Positions 26,852-37,261 of a stretch of 64,000 nt of DNA are shown here, one piece after another. The position numbers and the translations under genes are program-made. This DNA is from Bacillus salipaludis. Its GTDB lineage: Bacteria; Bacillota; Bacilli; Bacillales_B; DSM-18226. The notes below the pieces were generated by a model, which did not search any database, had not been told where the DNA came from, and was given only the letters and a program-made list of their open reading frames with translations. The DNA lies in NCBI RefSeq assembly GCF_004358205.1, contig NZ_SMYO01000002.1, positions 124,001 through 188,000 on the forward strand, written 5' to 3'. Each line of letters starts with the position of its first letter. Position 1 is the first letter of the stretch.

Positions 26852-26873
26852 GTTGATTGGAGCGTAAATCAAC
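26852..26873. repeat. Collapsed family-A repeat (22 bp)
   Basis: GTTGATTGGAGCG is joined directly to TAAATCAAC. This is the family-A left end fused to its right end at the shared GGAGCG, as expected from deletion between the direct repeats of a full copy. Confidence 0.6.
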
Positions 26874-26944
26874 AGAAAAGTTTATAGTAGAGGTTGATTG
26901 TTTATTAAGAATTCATGAAATTTTAAAAATTTTGTGTAAAACAA

Positions 26945-26973
26945 TTCAACTTCTACTGTTTTTTATGTAAAAT
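26945..26973 (+). promoter_or_regulatory. Candidate promoter of the thiolase operon
   Basis: TTCAAC (26945-26950) and TAAAAT (26968-26973) with a 17-bp spacer. The -35 box is weak. The 390-nt gap between fadF and the thiolase gene also holds the collapsed repeat, a CRE and a hairpin. Confidence 0.4.
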
Positions 26974-26984
26974 AGAAGAAGGAA

Positions 26985-26998
26985 TAAAAGCGCTTTCA
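26985..26998 (+). promoter_or_regulatory. CRE-like site downstream of the thiolase promoter
   Basis: TAAAAGCGCTTTCA differs at one position from the CRE consensus (second base). If the promoter call is right it begins about 5 nt after the start point, a place where CcpA represses. Confidence 0.55.
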
Positions 26999-27133
26999 TA
27001 TACGCAATAAAAATCAACTTCATTTATTTTTCCACAGAATTCACACATCAAAGACCTACAACAAGCATGACAGCTAAATTAATCAAATCAATTTTTGCAG
27101 TAGATACTTTGTGTCTGCGTCATTTTTTCGGCA

Positions 27134-27169
27134 TTTTTCGAGCGAGCGTTCAGTCGCTTTCGAAAAACA
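27134..27169 (+). promoter_or_regulatory. Leader hairpin or operator dyad before the thiolase gene
   Basis: TTTTTCGAGCGA and TCGCTTTCGAAAAA form a 12-bp stem with one bulged T, over GCGTTCAG. It lies about 45 nt before the thiolase start. There is no T run after it, so it is not an obvious terminator. Confidence 0.45.
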
Positions 27170-27215
27170 AATTATTATTTTTGTTAATAACATAGGAAAT
27201 GGGAGAGTGTTTGGA

Positions 27216-28403
27216 ATGAGGAAAACGGTCATTTTAAGCGGAGTTCGCACACCTTTTGGAAAAATGGGCGGTACTTTGAGCAGCTTCACAGCTTCAGAGC
27301 TTGGCGGAATCGCTGTAAAAGAAGCGTTAAACCGTGCGAATGTAAAGCCTGAAGAAGTCCAAGAAGTAATCCTTGGAAGTGTCTTACAGGGAGGACAAGG
27401 ACAAATTCCATCACGCCAGGCGGCAAGACATGCAGGTCTGCCATGGGAAGTGAAAACGGAAACCATTAATAAAGTCTGTGCATCAGGAATGCGCAGTGTT
27501 ACATTAGCTGATCAAATTATTCGTGCCGGTGATGAGGAACTGATTGTGGCAGGCGGCATGGAATCGATGAGCAATGCACCGTATATCCTGCCAAAAGCAA
27601 GATGGGGCTTTAAAATGGGCGACTCTTCCGTTAAAGATTTAATGATTCATGACGGTTTAAGCTGCAGCTTTACGGGCGCGCACATGGGAACATACGGAAA
27701 TGGAACAGCAAAGGAAATGGAAATCAGCCGCGAGGCGCAGGATGAATGGGCTTACCGCAGTCATGCACGGGCGATTGCTGCAATTGAAAGCGGGAAGTTT
27801 GCCGAGGAAATCGTGGCAGTTGAAGTGCCGCAGCGAAAAGGAGCGCCTGTTGTAGTTGAACAGGATGAAGCGCCGCGGAAAGATACTTCTTTAGAAAGAT
27901 TGGCAAAGCTGGCACCTGTATTTAATTTTGATGGAACGATTACTGCTGGGAATGCACCGGGTGTGAATGACGGTGCAGCGGCACTTGTGCTGATGAGCGA
28001 AGAGCGTGCAGAACGTGAAGGTCGTAAACCGGAAGCGGTTATTTTAGGGCATGCGGCGATAGCGGTGGAAGCAAAGGATTTCCCTAAAACACCGGGACTT
28101 GTCATCAATGAAATTTTACGAAAAACCGGAAGAAGCTTAGAAGAAATTGACTTGTTTGAAATCAATGAGGCTTTTGCAGCAGTTGCATTAGCGAGCAGCC
28201 AAATTGCCGGTCTTGACCCGGAAAAGGTCAATGTGAACGGCGGTGCGGTTGCCCTCGGTCACCCAATTGGGGCAAGCGGCGCACGGATTATCCTGACATT
28301 AATGCATGAATTGAGGAGACGCGGCGGCGGAATCGGAATTGCTGCTATCTGCAGCGGCGGCGGCCAGGGTGATGCTGTAATGATAGAGGTTCCGAAGGCA
28401 TAA
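27216..28403 (+). CDS. Acetyl-CoA C-acyltransferase (thiolase), MmgA-like
   Basis: 395 residues. Thiolase cleaves 3-ketoacyl-CoA or condenses acetyl-CoA. All active-site elements are present: nucleophilic Cys in [10 protein letters not shown] (about 89), [10 protein letters not shown] with the asparagine/histidine region, [16 protein letters not shown] and the second cysteine in [11 protein letters not shown]. The frame extends upstream, but ATG 27216 with GGGAGAG nearby matches the family start ([15 protein letters not shown]). It is the first gene of a run with mmgB-like and two acyl-CoA dehydrogenase genes. Degradative versus biosynthetic use cannot be told from sequence. Confidence 0.9.
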   Translation: MRKTVILSGVRTPFGKMGGTLSSFTASELGGIAVKEALNRANVKPEEVQEVILGSVLQGGQGQIPSRQAARHAGLPWEVKTETINKVCASGMRSVTLADQIIRAGDEELIVAGGMESMSNAPYILPKARWGFKMGDSSVKDLMIHDGLSCSFTGAHMGTYGNGTAKEMEISREAQDEWAYRSHARAIAAIESGKFAEEIVAVEVPQRKGAPVVVEQDEAPRKDTSLERLAKLAPVFNFDGTITAGNAPGVNDGAAALVLMSEERAEREGRKPEAVILGHAAIAVEAKDFPKTPGLVINEILRKTGRSLEEIDLFEINEAFAAVALASSQIAGLDPEKVNVNGGAVALGHPIGASGARIILTLMHELRRRGGGIGIAAICSGGGQGDAVMIEVPKA

Positions 28404-28437
28404 AAGTTTGACCGGTTTCTGGTGGTAATTTCACATC

Positions 28438-28508
28438 GCAGATAAAATGGGGGGTTACGCAGATAAATTCCCCTGTAACGCAGATAAAACCCATTTTTCC
28501 GCAGATAA
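28438..28508 (+). repeat. 21-nt periodic array 2, core GCAGATAA, four units
   Basis: Exact GCAGATAA cores start at 28438, 28459, 28480 and 28501, each 21 nt apart. The 13-nt segments between are unrelated. The core is the same as array 1, over 28 kb away. The array sits between the thiolase gene and the 3-hydroxybutyryl-CoA dehydrogenase gene. Confidence 0.88.
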
Positions 28509-28537
28509 AAGGCTAGTTTCATAGATTTTATAAAAAA

Positions 28538-28565
28538 GGGGCTGACCTATGGAGCGGGCAGCCCC
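28538..28565 (+). other. GGGGCTG/CAGCCCC hairpin before the mmgB-like gene
   Basis: A 7-bp stem with a 14-nt loop ends 4 nt before the GGAGGG ribosome-binding site. No T run follows; it may mark RNA processing or be a leftover of repeat decay. Confidence 0.4.
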
Positions 28566-28581
28566 GCTTGGAGGGAAAAAC

Positions 28582-29433
28582 ATGAAGGTTGAAAAGGTAA
28601 TGGTCATTGGTGCAGGACAAATGGGCTCAGGAATTGCTCAAGTTTGTGCCCAAGCGGGATATCAAGTGTTTTTAAATGATTTGAAACCGGAGTTCGTCGA
28701 GCGCGGTTTAGGCGTAATTAATAAAAACCTTTCAAGAAACGTGGACAAAGGCCGCCTATCGGAAGAGCAAAAGCAGGAAGTGTTAGCAAGACTGACGCCT
28801 TCTACCGACCTTCAGGATGCAATCGGTGTCGATCTTGTCATTGAAGCTGCGGTTGAAAACATGGAAATCAAGGCGAAAGTCTTTGCCCAGCTTGATGAAA
28901 TTACGCCTCAGCATGTCATTTTGGCCAGCAACACCTCCTCATTGCCGATTACGGAAATCGCTGCGGCAACGAAGCGCCCGGAAAAAGTCATCGGTATGCA
29001 TTTTATGAATCCGGTGCCGGTGATGAAGCTCGTTGAAATTATCCGCGGGTTGGCAACCTCAGATGAAGTGTATCAGGTAATTGAAGATATGACGAAAACC
29101 TTGAGCAAAGTACCGGTTGAAGTGAATGATTATCCAGGATTCGTGTCAAACCGCATTCTGATGCCGATGATCAATGAGGCGATTTATACGCTATATGAAG
29201 GTGTGGCAACGAAAGAAGCGATTGATGAAGTGATGAAGCTTGGTATGAACCATCCAATGGGACCGTTAACACTGGCCGATTTTATTGGCTTGGATACATG
29301 CCTGTACATTATGGAAACTTTGCATGAAGGCTTTGGCGATGACAAATACCGTCCATGTCCATTGCTTCGCAAATACGTAAAAGCAGGCTGGCTTGGCAAG
29401 AAAACCGGACGCGGGTTTTACACATATGAATAG
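28582..29433 (+). CDS. 3-hydroxybutyryl-CoA dehydrogenase, MmgB-like
   Basis: 283 residues. It oxidises 3-hydroxyacyl-CoA with NAD. The N-terminal Rossmann motif [20 protein letters not shown], the catalytic serine in [12 protein letters not shown], the histidine in [16 protein letters not shown] and the C-terminal [16 protein letters not shown] are complete. ATG 28582 follows TTGGAGGG. It sits between thiolase and acyl-CoA dehydrogenase genes, so it completes the beta-oxidation set together with an enoyl-CoA hydratase that must be encoded elsewhere. Confidence 0.92.
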   Translation: MKVEKVMVIGAGQMGSGIAQVCAQAGYQVFLNDLKPEFVERGLGVINKNLSRNVDKGRLSEEQKQEVLARLTPSTDLQDAIGVDLVIEAAVENMEIKAKVFAQLDEITPQHVILASNTSSLPITEIAAATKRPEKVIGMHFMNPVPVMKLVEIIRGLATSDEVYQVIEDMTKTLSKVPVEVNDYPGFVSNRILMPMINEAIYTLYEGVATKEAIDEVMKLGMNHPMGPLTLADFIGLDTCLYIMETLHEGFGDDKYRPCPLLRKYVKAGWLGKKTGRGFYTYE

Positions 29434-29502
29434 ATAGAGATGATAAACGCAGGATTGGTTTAAACAAAGGCTTTGTTAAAGAACAATGATGATTTAAACA
29501 AA

Positions 29503-29632
29503 GTTGATTGGAGCGGAAGGAGCGAGACTCCTGCGGGAGCAGTGGGACAGGTGAGACCCCACAGGCGCTAAAGCGCCGAGGAGGCTCACCGCCCGCCCCG
29601 CGGAAAGCGAGCATCCTGGAGCGGAAATCAAC
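29503..29632. repeat. Dispersed repeat family A, short form, copy 3
   Basis: 130 bp from GTTGATTGGAGCGGAAGG to GGAGCGGAAATCAAC, with GACCCCACAGGCGC and GCGCCGAGGAGGCTCACCG inside. It splits the acyl-CoA operon between the dehydrogenase and the first acyl-CoA dehydrogenase gene; the rest of this 325-nt gap has nothing else recognisable. Confidence 0.85.
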
Positions 29633-29758
29633 AACCACGTTTAACACAGCCCAAACAAAAGAGAACACTTTAGGATGGTCTTAACTGCAAACACCACAGG
29701 ATTGGTTCGAAACATAGCCATGTAAATACAATCAAAATCCTCGGGAAGGGGAATGGAC

Positions 29759-30889
29759 ATGAACCTAACATTCACAGAAGAACAAGAAATGATGCGAAAA
29801 ATGGTCAAGGATTTTGCAGCAAATGAAATTGCTCCATTTGTCGAGCGGATGGAGCAAGGTGAATTCCCACGTGAGGTCCTCCGCAAAATGGGTGAACTCG
29901 GCTTAATGGGGATTCCGGTTCCGGAAAAATACGGCGGTGCGGCGATGGATTTCACCTCCTACATCATTGCGATTCACGAAATTTCCAAGGTGAGTGCGAC
30001 TGTTGGGGTAATTCTTTCCGTTCATACTTCGGTGGGCACAAACCCAATTTTATATTTTGGCACGGAAGAACAAAAACAACGGTATATACCGAAGCTTGCA
30101 AGCGGGGAGTATTTAGGGGCGTTTTGTTTAACCGAGCCCAGCTCGGGTTCTGATGCCGCCAGCCTGAAATCGCGGGCTGTCCGCGATGGTGATTACTATA
30201 AAATAAACGGCACGAAGGCGTTTATCACCAATGGTGGCGAAGCCGATGTCTATATCGTGTTTGCGTCCACAAATCCAGACAAAGGCGCGCGTGGAATAAC
30301 AGCCTTTATTGTGGAAAAAAACACCCCGGGTCTGATTATTGGTAAGGACGAAAAGAAAATGGGGCTGCACGGTTCAAGAACGGTTCAGCTTACATTTGAA
30401 GATATGTTGGTGCCGGTTGCCAATCGTCTTGGCGAAGAAGGCGAAGGCTTTAAAATTGCGATGGCAAACCTAGAGGTTGGCCGTATTGGGATTGCGACCC
30501 AGGCCCTTGGAATTGCCGAGGCAGCTTTAGAAGCGGCTACGGACTACGCAAAGCAGCGTCAGCAGTTCGGTAAGCCAATTGCAGCGCAGCAAGGGGTTGC
30601 TTTTAAGTTGGCAGATATGGCGACAAGTGTGGAGGCAGCAAAACTATTAATCTATCGAGCAGCGGATTTGCGCAAACGTGGTGTGAAATGCGGCTTCGAA
30701 TCGTCTGTCGCTAAGCTGTTTGCTTCTCGAACTGCGGTGGAAGTGACGACGGAGGCGATCCAAGTGTTTGGCGGGTATGGTTATACCGAGGATTACCCAG
30801 TTGAGCGTTATTTCCGCGATGCGAAAATTACCGAGATTTATGAAGGAACAAGCGAGATTCAGCGCATTGTTGTGAGCAAGCATCTGTAA
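29759..30889 (+). CDS. Acyl-CoA dehydrogenase (MmgC-like)
   Basis: 376 residues, FAD-dependent. It introduces the alpha-beta double bond into acyl-CoA. Conserved signatures: [15 protein letters not shown] (flavin loop), [15 protein letters not shown], and the C-terminal [32 protein letters not shown] with the catalytic glutamate in IYEGTS. The chain-length range cannot be assigned. ATG 29759 is preferred over 29753 because AAGGGG then has a 7-nt spacing. It is followed by a second, related acyl-CoA dehydrogenase gene. Confidence 0.9.
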   Translation: MNLTFTEEQEMMRKMVKDFAANEIAPFVERMEQGEFPREVLRKMGELGLMGIPVPEKYGGAAMDFTSYIIAIHEISKVSATVGVILSVHTSVGTNPILYFGTEEQKQRYIPKLASGEYLGAFCLTEPSSGSDAASLKSRAVRDGDYYKINGTKAFITNGGEADVYIVFASTNPDKGARGITAFIVEKNTPGLIIGKDEKKMGLHGSRTVQLTFEDMLVPVANRLGEEGEGFKIAMANLEVGRIGIATQALGIAEAALEAATDYAKQRQQFGKPIAAQQGVAFKLADMATSVEAAKLLIYRAADLRKRGVKCGFESSVAKLFASRTAVEVTTEAIQVFGGYGYTEDYPVERYFRDAKITEIYEGTSEIQRIVVSKHL

Positions 30890-30957
30890 ATTGCTTGATA
30901 GGTAGATAAAATTTTAACTTTGTAGATATCGAACTGTATACCCAAGGAGGACTCGTA

Positions 30958-32097
30958 ATGAACTTTCAATTATCCGAAGAGCATGAAATGATTCGCAAAA
31001 TGGTCCGGGATTTTGCCCGAAACGAGGTTGCACCGACTGCGGCCGAGCGCGATGAGGAAGAAACTTTTGACCGCGCCATTTTTGACAAAATGGCGGAGCT
31101 TGGTTTAACAGGAATTCCGTGGCCGGAAGAGTACGGCGGCATTGGCAGTGATTATCTTGCTTATTGTATCGCAGTTGAAGAACTTTCCCGCGTTGATGCA
31201 TCTATCGGGGTAACACTTTCTGCCCACACCTCGCTTGCGGGCTGGCCTCTTTACAAGTTCGGATCTGAAGAGCAAAAACAAAAGTATCTTCGTCCCATGG
31301 CAGAAGGATCAAAAATTGGTGCCTACGGCTTAACGGAGCCTGGAAGCGGCTCTGATGCAGGCGGGATGAGAACGACCGCTCGCTTGGAAGGCGACCATTA
31401 CATCCTGAATGGTTCAAAAATTTTCATTACCAATGGCGGGATTGCAGACATCTATGTCGTGTTTGCGTTAACGGACCCATCTAGCAGACAAAGAGGAACA
31501 ACCGCCTTCATTATTGAAAAGGATTTTCCAGGCTTCTCCGTTGGCAAAAAGGAAAAGAAGCTTGGTATTCGTTCATCGCCGACAACAGAAATCATTTTTG
31601 AAGATTGCAAGGTTCCAGTTGAAAACAGACTCGGCCAAGAAGGCGAGGGCTTTAAAATTGCGATGATGACGCTTGATGGCGGCCGCAATGGCATTGCAGC
31701 GCAAGCGGTGGGAATTGCGCAGGGCGCACTTGATGCAGCGGTTGATTATGCAAAGGAACGCCACCAGTTTGGCAAGCCGATTGCAGCGAACCAAGGAATC
31801 AGCTTTAAGCTTGCGGACATGGCAACAGCGATTGAAGCTTCAAGACTATTAACCTACCAAGCAGCATGGCTGGAGTCAAACGGTCTGCCTTACGGAAAAG
31901 AGTCGGCGATGTCTAAATTAATGGCCGGTGACACGGCAATGAAGGTGACCACCGAGGCAGTTCAAGTGTTTGGCGGTTACGGGTATACGAAGGATTATCC
32001 GGTAGAACGGTTTATGCGCGATGCAAAAATCACGCAAATTTATGAAGGAACACAAGAAATTCAACGCCTTGTTATCTCAAGGATGGTAACGAAATAG
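30958..32097 (+). CDS. acdA: Acyl-CoA dehydrogenase AcdA
   Basis: 379 residues, paralogue of the preceding gene product and similar along its whole length. Flavin-site [15 protein letters not shown] and the catalytic-glutamate segment [10 protein letters not shown] are intact. CAAGGAGGACT precedes the ATG. In B. subtilis acdA stands between fadF and rpoE; here the same place is held by a larger block. The neighbouring IcmF suggests short-chain or branched-chain substrates such as isobutyryl-CoA or butyryl-CoA, which is inference. Confidence 0.88.
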   Translation: MNFQLSEEHEMIRKMVRDFARNEVAPTAAERDEEETFDRAIFDKMAELGLTGIPWPEEYGGIGSDYLAYCIAVEELSRVDASIGVTLSAHTSLAGWPLYKFGSEEQKQKYLRPMAEGSKIGAYGLTEPGSGSDAGGMRTTARLEGDHYILNGSKIFITNGGIADIYVVFALTDPSSRQRGTTAFIIEKDFPGFSVGKKEKKLGIRSSPTTEIIFEDCKVPVENRLGQEGEGFKIAMMTLDGGRNGIAAQAVGIAQGALDAAVDYAKERHQFGKPIAANQGISFKLADMATAIEASRLLTYQAAWLESNGLPYGKESAMSKLMAGDTAMKVTTEAVQVFGGYGYTKDYPVERFMRDAKITQIYEGTQEIQRLVISRMVTK

Positions 32098-32224
32098 AAA
32101 AGCAGAAGTGCAGCACTGAAGAACAATCATAAAAGGAATTTGAAGGCTCCCCCGTTAAAGAAGGCAGGAAAACTGGAGCACCTGCTTTTTAGGAGGGTGC
32201 CGGGATCAAAAGGCGGTTTTAAAC

Positions 32225-32872
32225 GTGACGATAAAAAGGGAAGTACAGGCTTCGGTCAAGGATGAACGTCTGGTTGAAAAAAGACGTGATCAAATGATTA
32301 AAGGGGCCGTTACACTGTTTAAGGAAAAGGGGTTTCACCGGACGACAACGAGGGAAATTGCAAAAGCGGCTGGGTTCAGTATTGGTACGCTTTATGAATA
32401 TATCCGCTCGAAGGAAGATGTCCTTTATCTTGTCTGTGACAGCATTTACGAGCATGTCAGTGATCGCCTGCAAAAAGACCTCGACAATAAACAGGGGACA
32501 TTAGCGAATCTAAAGCAAGGGATTGCGAACTACTTCCGGGTGGTAGATGAGATGCAGGATGAGTTTCTCGTCATGTACCAGGAAGTAAAATCGTTAACGA
32601 AGGACGCTTTGCCATACGTACTGAACAAAGAAATGGAAATGGCCGCGATGTTTGAAAAGCTGCTGGTCTTATGTGTGGAAAATGGTGAGCTTGATTTATC
32701 AGAAAGACAGTTAAAGCTTATTTCCCACAACATAATTGTCGACGGGCATATGTGGAGCTTCCGCCGCTGGTCCGTTCAGAAATTATATACCATCGATGAA
32801 TACATTGAACTGCAAACCGAGTTAATTTTATCCGGAATGAAGCTAAAGGGGGAGCATGATGGAGATTTATAA
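32225..32872 (+). CDS. TetR/AcrR-family repressor of the acyl-CoA block
   Basis: 215 residues. The N-terminal helix-turn-helix [31 protein letters not shown] is a textbook TetR DNA-binding domain; the rest is a helical ligand domain. GTG 32225 is the likely start, with a weak AAAGGCGG upstream. The gene overlaps icmF by about 14 bp and follows acdA, so it likely controls this locus in response to an acyl-CoA. It could be the FadR-type protein acting on the fadF palindrome or a separate regulator of the mutase. Confidence 0.85.
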   Translation: MTIKREVQASVKDERLVEKRRDQMIKGAVTLFKEKGFHRTTTREIAKAAGFSIGTLYEYIRSKEDVLYLVCDSIYEHVSDRLQKDLDNKQGTLANLKQGIANYFRVVDEMQDEFLVMYQEVKSLTKDALPYVLNKEMEMAAMFEKLLVLCVENGELDLSERQLKLISHNIIVDGHMWSFRRWSVQKLYTIDEYIELQTELILSGMKLKGEHDGDL

Positions 32873-35800
32873 GCCAAAACATCACATCCGATTTGTCACC
32901 GCATCCAGCCTCTTTGACGGGCATGATGCCTCAATCAACATTATGAGAAGAATTCTTCAATCAAGCGGGGCCGAAGTCATCCACCTCGGCCACAACCGTT
33001 CGGTAGAAGAGGTGGTAAACGCAGCGATTCAAGAGGACGTACAAGGAATTGCGATATCCTCTTATCAAGGCGGCCATGTGGAATATTTTAAATACATGTA
33101 TGATTTACTAAAGGAAAAAGGCGCACCGAACATCCGCATATACGGCGGCGGGGGCGGCGTTATTATCCCAAAAGAAATCAAGGAGCTTCATGATTATGGA
33201 ATTGCTTGGATCTTTTCACCGGAGGACGGCCGGAAGATGGGCCTACAAGGGATGATTAACCGCATGCTTGAGGAATGCGATTTCCCTACCGTCACAACCA
33301 ATGCGGCGGAGCAGATTGAAAAATTACAAACTGGCGATGTTAATGCGATTGCCAAGCTGATCACGCTTGCGGAGCTTCATGTGGATGACAATAAAGAAGT
33401 TGCTGCAGCGGCAGAGCTTGTTCTCGATCAAGTTAAAACATTAACAAAGGCCATTCCGGTTGTCGGGATTACCGGTACAGGCGGTGCTGGAAAAAGCTCG
33501 CTGACAGATGAACTGATTCGTCGTTTTATTAACGAGCTTCCAGATAAAAGAATAGCGGTATTATCCGTTGATCCAACAAAACAAAAGACGGGCGGGGCGC
33601 TGCTGGGTGACCGGATTCGGATGAATGCGATTTTTTCACCGAATATCTACATGCGCAGTCTTGCGACTCGATCATCGAAAACGGAATTATCCTTGGCGAT
33701 AAAGGATGCCGTGTCAGTGGTAAAAGCAGCCGGATTTGATCTCGTTATAGTGGAAACTAGTGGAATCGGCCAAGGAGATGCGGAAATCACTGAGATTTGT
33801 GATCTATCCATGTATGTGATGACAAGTGAATTCGGAGCGCCATCACAGCTTGAAAAGATTGATATGATCGACTTTGCCGATCTTATTGTAATCAATAAAT
33901 TTGAACGTAAAGGTTCAGAGGATGCGAAGCGCCATGTGCAAAAGCAATACCAGCGCAGTCATATGCTGTTCGAAAAGGATCCATCCGAAATGCCGGTATA
34001 TGGAACAATCGCCAGTCAATTTAATGACCTCGGTACCAACGCACTTTTTGCAGCATTAGTTGAAAAAATTAATGAAAAAATGGCTTCAGATTGGGAAACA
34101 TCCTTTACTAAGGATGCAAAGGTCGAAAAACAAAGTGTCATTATTCCAACCGACCGCCGCTATTACTTACGGGAAATTTCCGATACCGTGCGCCGTTACC
34201 ATAAAAAGGCGGAAGAACAGGCTGACTTGGCTCGAAAACTGTTCCAGCTTGAAGGGGCCATTGCTGCTGTGAAGGAACGTGAGGCTGGCAGTGAAATTGT
34301 TGCTTCTTTAGAAGCAATCAAACAAGAAACGGAAGAGATGCTGACACCGGAATCGAAGAAAATCCTGAACAGCTGGTCAGCAACAAAGGAAGCGTATTCG
34401 AAGGATCAATTCATAACGAGAATTCGTGACAAGGAAATTATTACAGTATTAAAATCGAAGAGTCTTTCTGGTCTCGATATTCCAAAGGTGGCTTTGCCGA
34501 AATATAAAGATTATGGCGAAATCCTTCGCTGGGTGTACCGCGAAAATGTACCTGGTTCCTTTCCGTACACTGCAGGAGTATTTCCGTTCAAGCGCGAAGG
34601 AGAGGATCCAAAACGGCAGTTTGCCGGGGAAGGGACACCGGAGCGCACGAACCGCCGCTTCCACTATTTATCAAAGGATGATCCGGCAAAACGCTTAAGT
34701 ACAGCGTTTGACTCGGTTACCCTTTATGGGGAGGATCCGGATCACCGTCCGGATATTTATGGGAAGATCGGTACGAGCGGCGTCAGTGTTTGTACGCTTG
34801 ACGACATGAAAAAGTTGTACGATGGATTTGACTTATGTCATCCGTCCACATCGGTTTCGATGACGATTAATGGTCCGGCGCCGATTATTTTGGCGATGTT
34901 CATGAATACAGCGATTCACCAGCAGGTTCAGAAAAAAGAAGCGGAGCTTGGCCGCGTGTTGACGGTAGAAGAATTTGCTGAGGTTAGAGCCTATACGTTG
35001 AAAACCGTCCGCGGTACGGTGCAGGCTGATATTTTAAAAGAAGATCAGGGACAAAACACCTGTATTTTCTCCACGGAATTTGCACTAAGAATGATGGGAG
35101 ATATTCAGCAGTATTTCATAGACCATCAGGTGCGCAATTATTATTCCGTTTCCATTTCAGGCTACCATATTGCCGAAGCAGGGGCGAATCCGATTTCACA
35201 ATTGGCGTTCACCCTATCCAACGGGTTTACGTACGTTGAATATTATTTGAGCCGCGGCATGAAGATTGATGATTTTGCAGCAAACCTTTCGTTCTTCTTC
35301 TCGAATGGTTTAGATCCGGAATATACGGTAATTGGCCGCGTTGCCCGCCGCATTTGGGCAACGGTGATGCGCGATAAATATGGTGCAAATGAGCGCAGTC
35401 AAAAGCTGAAGTACCATGTCCAAACATCCGGGCGTTCACTGCATGCGCAGGAAATTGACTTTAATGATATCCGAACAACACTTCAGGCGTTAATGGCACT
35501 CCATGATAACTGTAACTCGCTTCATACGAATGCGTATGATGAAGCGATCACGACTCCAACCGAGGAATCTGTAAGAAGAGCGATGGCGATTCAGATGATT
35601 ATTACGAAGGAGCATGGTTTAACTAAGAATGAAAATCCGCTTCAAGGTTCGTTTATCGTTGAAGAGCTGACAGATCTTGTCGAAGAGGCAGTTTTACAGG
35701 AATTCGAGCGGATTAATGACCGCGGCGGGGTGCTCGGTGCAATGGAAACGCAGTACCAGCGCGGAAAAATCCAGGATGAGTCAATGTATTACGAGATGAA

Positions 35801-36116
35801 AAAGCATACGGGTGAATTGCCAATTATCGGGGTCAATACGTATTTGAATCCAAATCCTCCATCTGAGGAAGAGGTAGACAACATGGAGCTGGCCCGAGCA
35901 ACGGAGGAAGAAAAAGAGCTGCAAATTCATAATTTGCGCGAGTTCCAAAGAGCCCATTCGGGTGAGGCAGAACAGGCATTAAAGGCATTAAAAGCTGCAG
36001 CGGTCAACAATGGCAACATTTTTGCGGCATTAATGGAGACAGTCAAAGTAGCGAGTCTTGGACAGATTACAAAAGCGCTATACGAGGTTGGCGGGCAGTA
36101 TAGAAGAAATATGTGA
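32859..36116 (+). CDS. icmF: Fused isobutyryl-CoA mutase IcmF
   Basis: 1085 residues (1086 if ATG 32856 is used; GGGGGAG favours 32859). Three parts in order: an adenosylcobalamin-binding domain ([12 protein letters not shown] near 21), a MeaB-like GTPase chaperone (Walker [13 protein letters not shown] near 204, SVDPTK and NKFE motifs), and the mutase barrel. In the barrel, the residues aligned with methylmalonyl-CoA mutase Tyr89 and Arg207 are Phe in RQFAG (about 588) and Gln in GQNTC (about 732), 144 apart, the isobutyryl-CoA signature. It interconverts isobutyryl- and n-butyryl-CoA. It is co-transcribed with the TetR gene and near two acyl-CoA dehydrogenases. Confidence 0.92.
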   Translation: MEIYKPKHHIRFVTASSLFDGHDASINIMRRILQSSGAEVIHLGHNRSVEEVVNAAIQEDVQGIAISSYQGGHVEYFKYMYDLLKEKGAPNIRIYGGGGGVIIPKEIKELHDYGIAWIFSPEDGRKMGLQGMINRMLEECDFPTVTTNAAEQIEKLQTGDVNAIAKLITLAELHVDDNKEVAAAAELVLDQVKTLTKAIPVVGITGTGGAGKSSLTDELIRRFINELPDKRIAVLSVDPTKQKTGGALLGDRIRMNAIFSPNIYMRSLATRSSKTELSLAIKDAVSVVKAAGFDLVIVETSGIGQGDAEITEICDLSMYVMTSEFGAPSQLEKIDMIDFADLIVINKFERKGSEDAKRHVQKQYQRSHMLFEKDPSEMPVYGTIASQFNDLGTNALFAALVEKINEKMASDWETSFTKDAKVEKQSVIIPTDRRYYLREISDTVRRYHKKAEEQADLARKLFQLEGAIAAVKEREAGSEIVASLEAIKQETEEMLTPESKKILNSWSATKEAYSKDQFITRIRDKEIITVLKSKSLSGLDIPKVALPKYKDYGEILRWVYRENVPGSFPYTAGVFPFKREGEDPKRQFAGEGTPERTNRRFHYLSKDDPAKRLSTAFDSVTLYGEDPDHRPDIYGKIGTSGVSVCTLDDMKKLYDGFDLCHPSTSVSMTINGPAPIILAMFMNTAIHQQVQKKEAELGRVLTVEEFAEVRAYTLKTVRGTVQADILKEDQGQNTCIFSTEFALRMMGDIQQYFIDHQVRNYYSVSISGYHIAEAGANPISQLAFTLSNGFTYVEYYLSRGMKIDDFAANLSFFFSNGLDPEYTVIGRVARRIWATVMRDKYGANERSQKLKYHVQTSGRSLHAQEIDFNDIRTTLQALMALHDNCNSLHTNAYDEAITTPTEESVRRAMAIQMIITKEHGLTKNENPLQGSFIVEELTDLVEEAVLQEFERINDRGGVLGAMETQYQRGKIQDESMYYEMKKHTGELPIIGVNTYLNPNPPSEEEVDNMELARATEEEKELQIHNLREFQRAHSGEAEQALKALKAAAVNNGNIFAALMETVKVASLGQITKALYEVGGQYRRNM

Positions 36117-36122
36117 CTTTGG

Positions 36123-36160
36123 TAGACAATGGCTTATTTAGTGGCCATTGTCTATTTCTG
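36123..36160 (+). terminator. Terminator after icmF
   Basis: AGACAATGGC pairs with GCCATTGTCT, followed by ATTTCTG; the T tail is short. Confidence 0.65.
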
Positions 36161-36240
36161 TCAAAAAGTTTTTTTCCAAATGAAAAATTTTCTTATATAA
36201 TCATAGTTGTTACATAATAAGGCTCCGGGTGGTGGAACAA

Positions 36241-36450
36241 ATGAAGATGACGTATATGATTGGAATTCTACTTGTTTTTGCCTGGCCCTTATATTATCTC
36301 TATGAGCTCCAGCTAGGGGCGGTTTCGTTTCTGCTGCTGGCGATTTTTTTTCTGGTGGTCTCGGTCAAAGAGACGAAAAAGCTGCGATTGAATAAGGAAA
36401 TGAATCCAGAGAGGCAGAAAAGGCAAAAAATCAAGCGAAACAACAGATAG
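36241..36450 (+). CDS. Small membrane protein of unknown function
   Basis: About 69 residues starting MKMTYMIG. Two hydrophobic segments (about 3-20 and 27-45) are followed by a strongly basic hydrophilic tail (NPERQKRQKIKRNNR). The frame is open from GTG 36229; ATG 36241 follows GGGTGGTGG, and either start is possible. No family was recognised. It lies alone between icmF and a family-B repeat. The positive-inside rule places the tail in the cytoplasm. Confidence 0.5.
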   Translation: MKMTYMIGILLVFAWPLYYLYELQLGAVSFLLLAIFFLVVSVKETKKLRLNKEMNPERQKRQKIKRNNR

Positions 36451-36503
36451 AACTAGCATAAACGGTAGGAATTTGTTTATAATGAAGAATATGTTATTTT
36501 GAT

Positions 36504-36632
36504 AGAAAAGTGGAAGCGCCTTGCTCAGGGGCGACAAGCATAAGACGAGCCGGCGAGAAGGTTGTTCTTTAACCTTCTTGACGGATTGGCTTATGACCTA
36601 GAGCCCCTAGGCGCTGGAACTAGACAAGGACA
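36504..36632. repeat. Dispersed repeat family B, copy 5 (reverse orientation)
   Basis: Begins AGAAAAGTGGAAGCGCCTTG and ends CCCCTAGGCGCTGGAACTAG. Inside is an AAGGTTGTTCTTTAACCTT inverted repeat, similar to copy 6 at 50375. Confidence 0.75.
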
Positions 36633-36686
36633 AATGCCCGTTATTCACTCTATTAGAGTGTTAAATAGAGAAAGGAAGTGCCAATA

Positions 36687-37259
36687 TTGAGTTTAGCACA
36701 ATACTCAAAAGAGGAATTAAAAGAGCTTTCCCTTATTGAAATGGCTTTTGAATTTTTAAAAAATACCAAGCAGCCGATTTCATTTCATGAATTAGTAAAA
36801 GAGATTTCAGCTGCTGCCGGTATTTCGGAAGAGGAAATACGGTCAAAGCTTGCGCAATTTTACACTGATATTAATATTGACGGCCGTTTTCTATCGTTAG
36901 GGGAAAACCGCTGGGGACTTCGCGTTTGGTATCCGGTTGATACGCAAGAAGAAGAAGTTGTTACAGTTGTGAAACCGAAGAAGAAAAAGGCGAAGAAAGT
37001 TGTCGACGAGGATGAGCTTGACGATTACGATGAGATCGATGAAGAGGAATACGATGATCTCGACGATTATACCGACGATGAGGATGAAGTTCTTGAAGAT
37101 GAAGATGTCTTTGATGAGCTTGACGACGTCGATGAGCTTGATGAGGATGAAGAGGTCATTGAGGACGATGAGGAATTTGAACTCGACGATGAAGAACTCG
37201 ATGAGGACCTGGACGAAGATGAGGATGAATTAGCAGATGAGGTTGAGGACTTGAAATAG
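36687..37259 (+). CDS. rpoE: RNA polymerase delta subunit
   Basis: 190 residues. Delta is a Gram-positive RNA polymerase subunit that speeds recycling and reduces nonspecific initiation. The N-terminal HARE-HTH domain (ELSLIEMAFEFLKNTKQPISFHELVKEI... FLSLGENRWGLRVWYPVD) occupies the first 90 residues. A short basic patch (KPKKKKAKK) precedes a C-terminal tail of nearly pure Asp and Glu, as in B. subtilis. TTG 36687 is chosen (AAGGAAG upstream, product MSLAQYSKEEL); GTG 36678 is also open. The pyrG promoter begins 2 nt after its stop. Confidence 0.92.
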   Translation: MSLAQYSKEELKELSLIEMAFEFLKNTKQPISFHELVKEISAAAGISEEEIRSKLAQFYTDINIDGRFLSLGENRWGLRVWYPVDTQEEEVVTVVKPKKKKAKKVVDEDELDDYDEIDEEEYDDLDDYTDDEDEVLEDEDVFDELDDVDELDEDEEVIEDDEEFELDDEELDEDLDEDEDELADEVEDLK

Positions 37260-37261
37260 TC

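Noticed and set aside
28259..28522. Minus-strand frame with repeated FYLR
   Set aside because: Same effect: array 2 in reverse plus the antisense of the thiolase 3' end.
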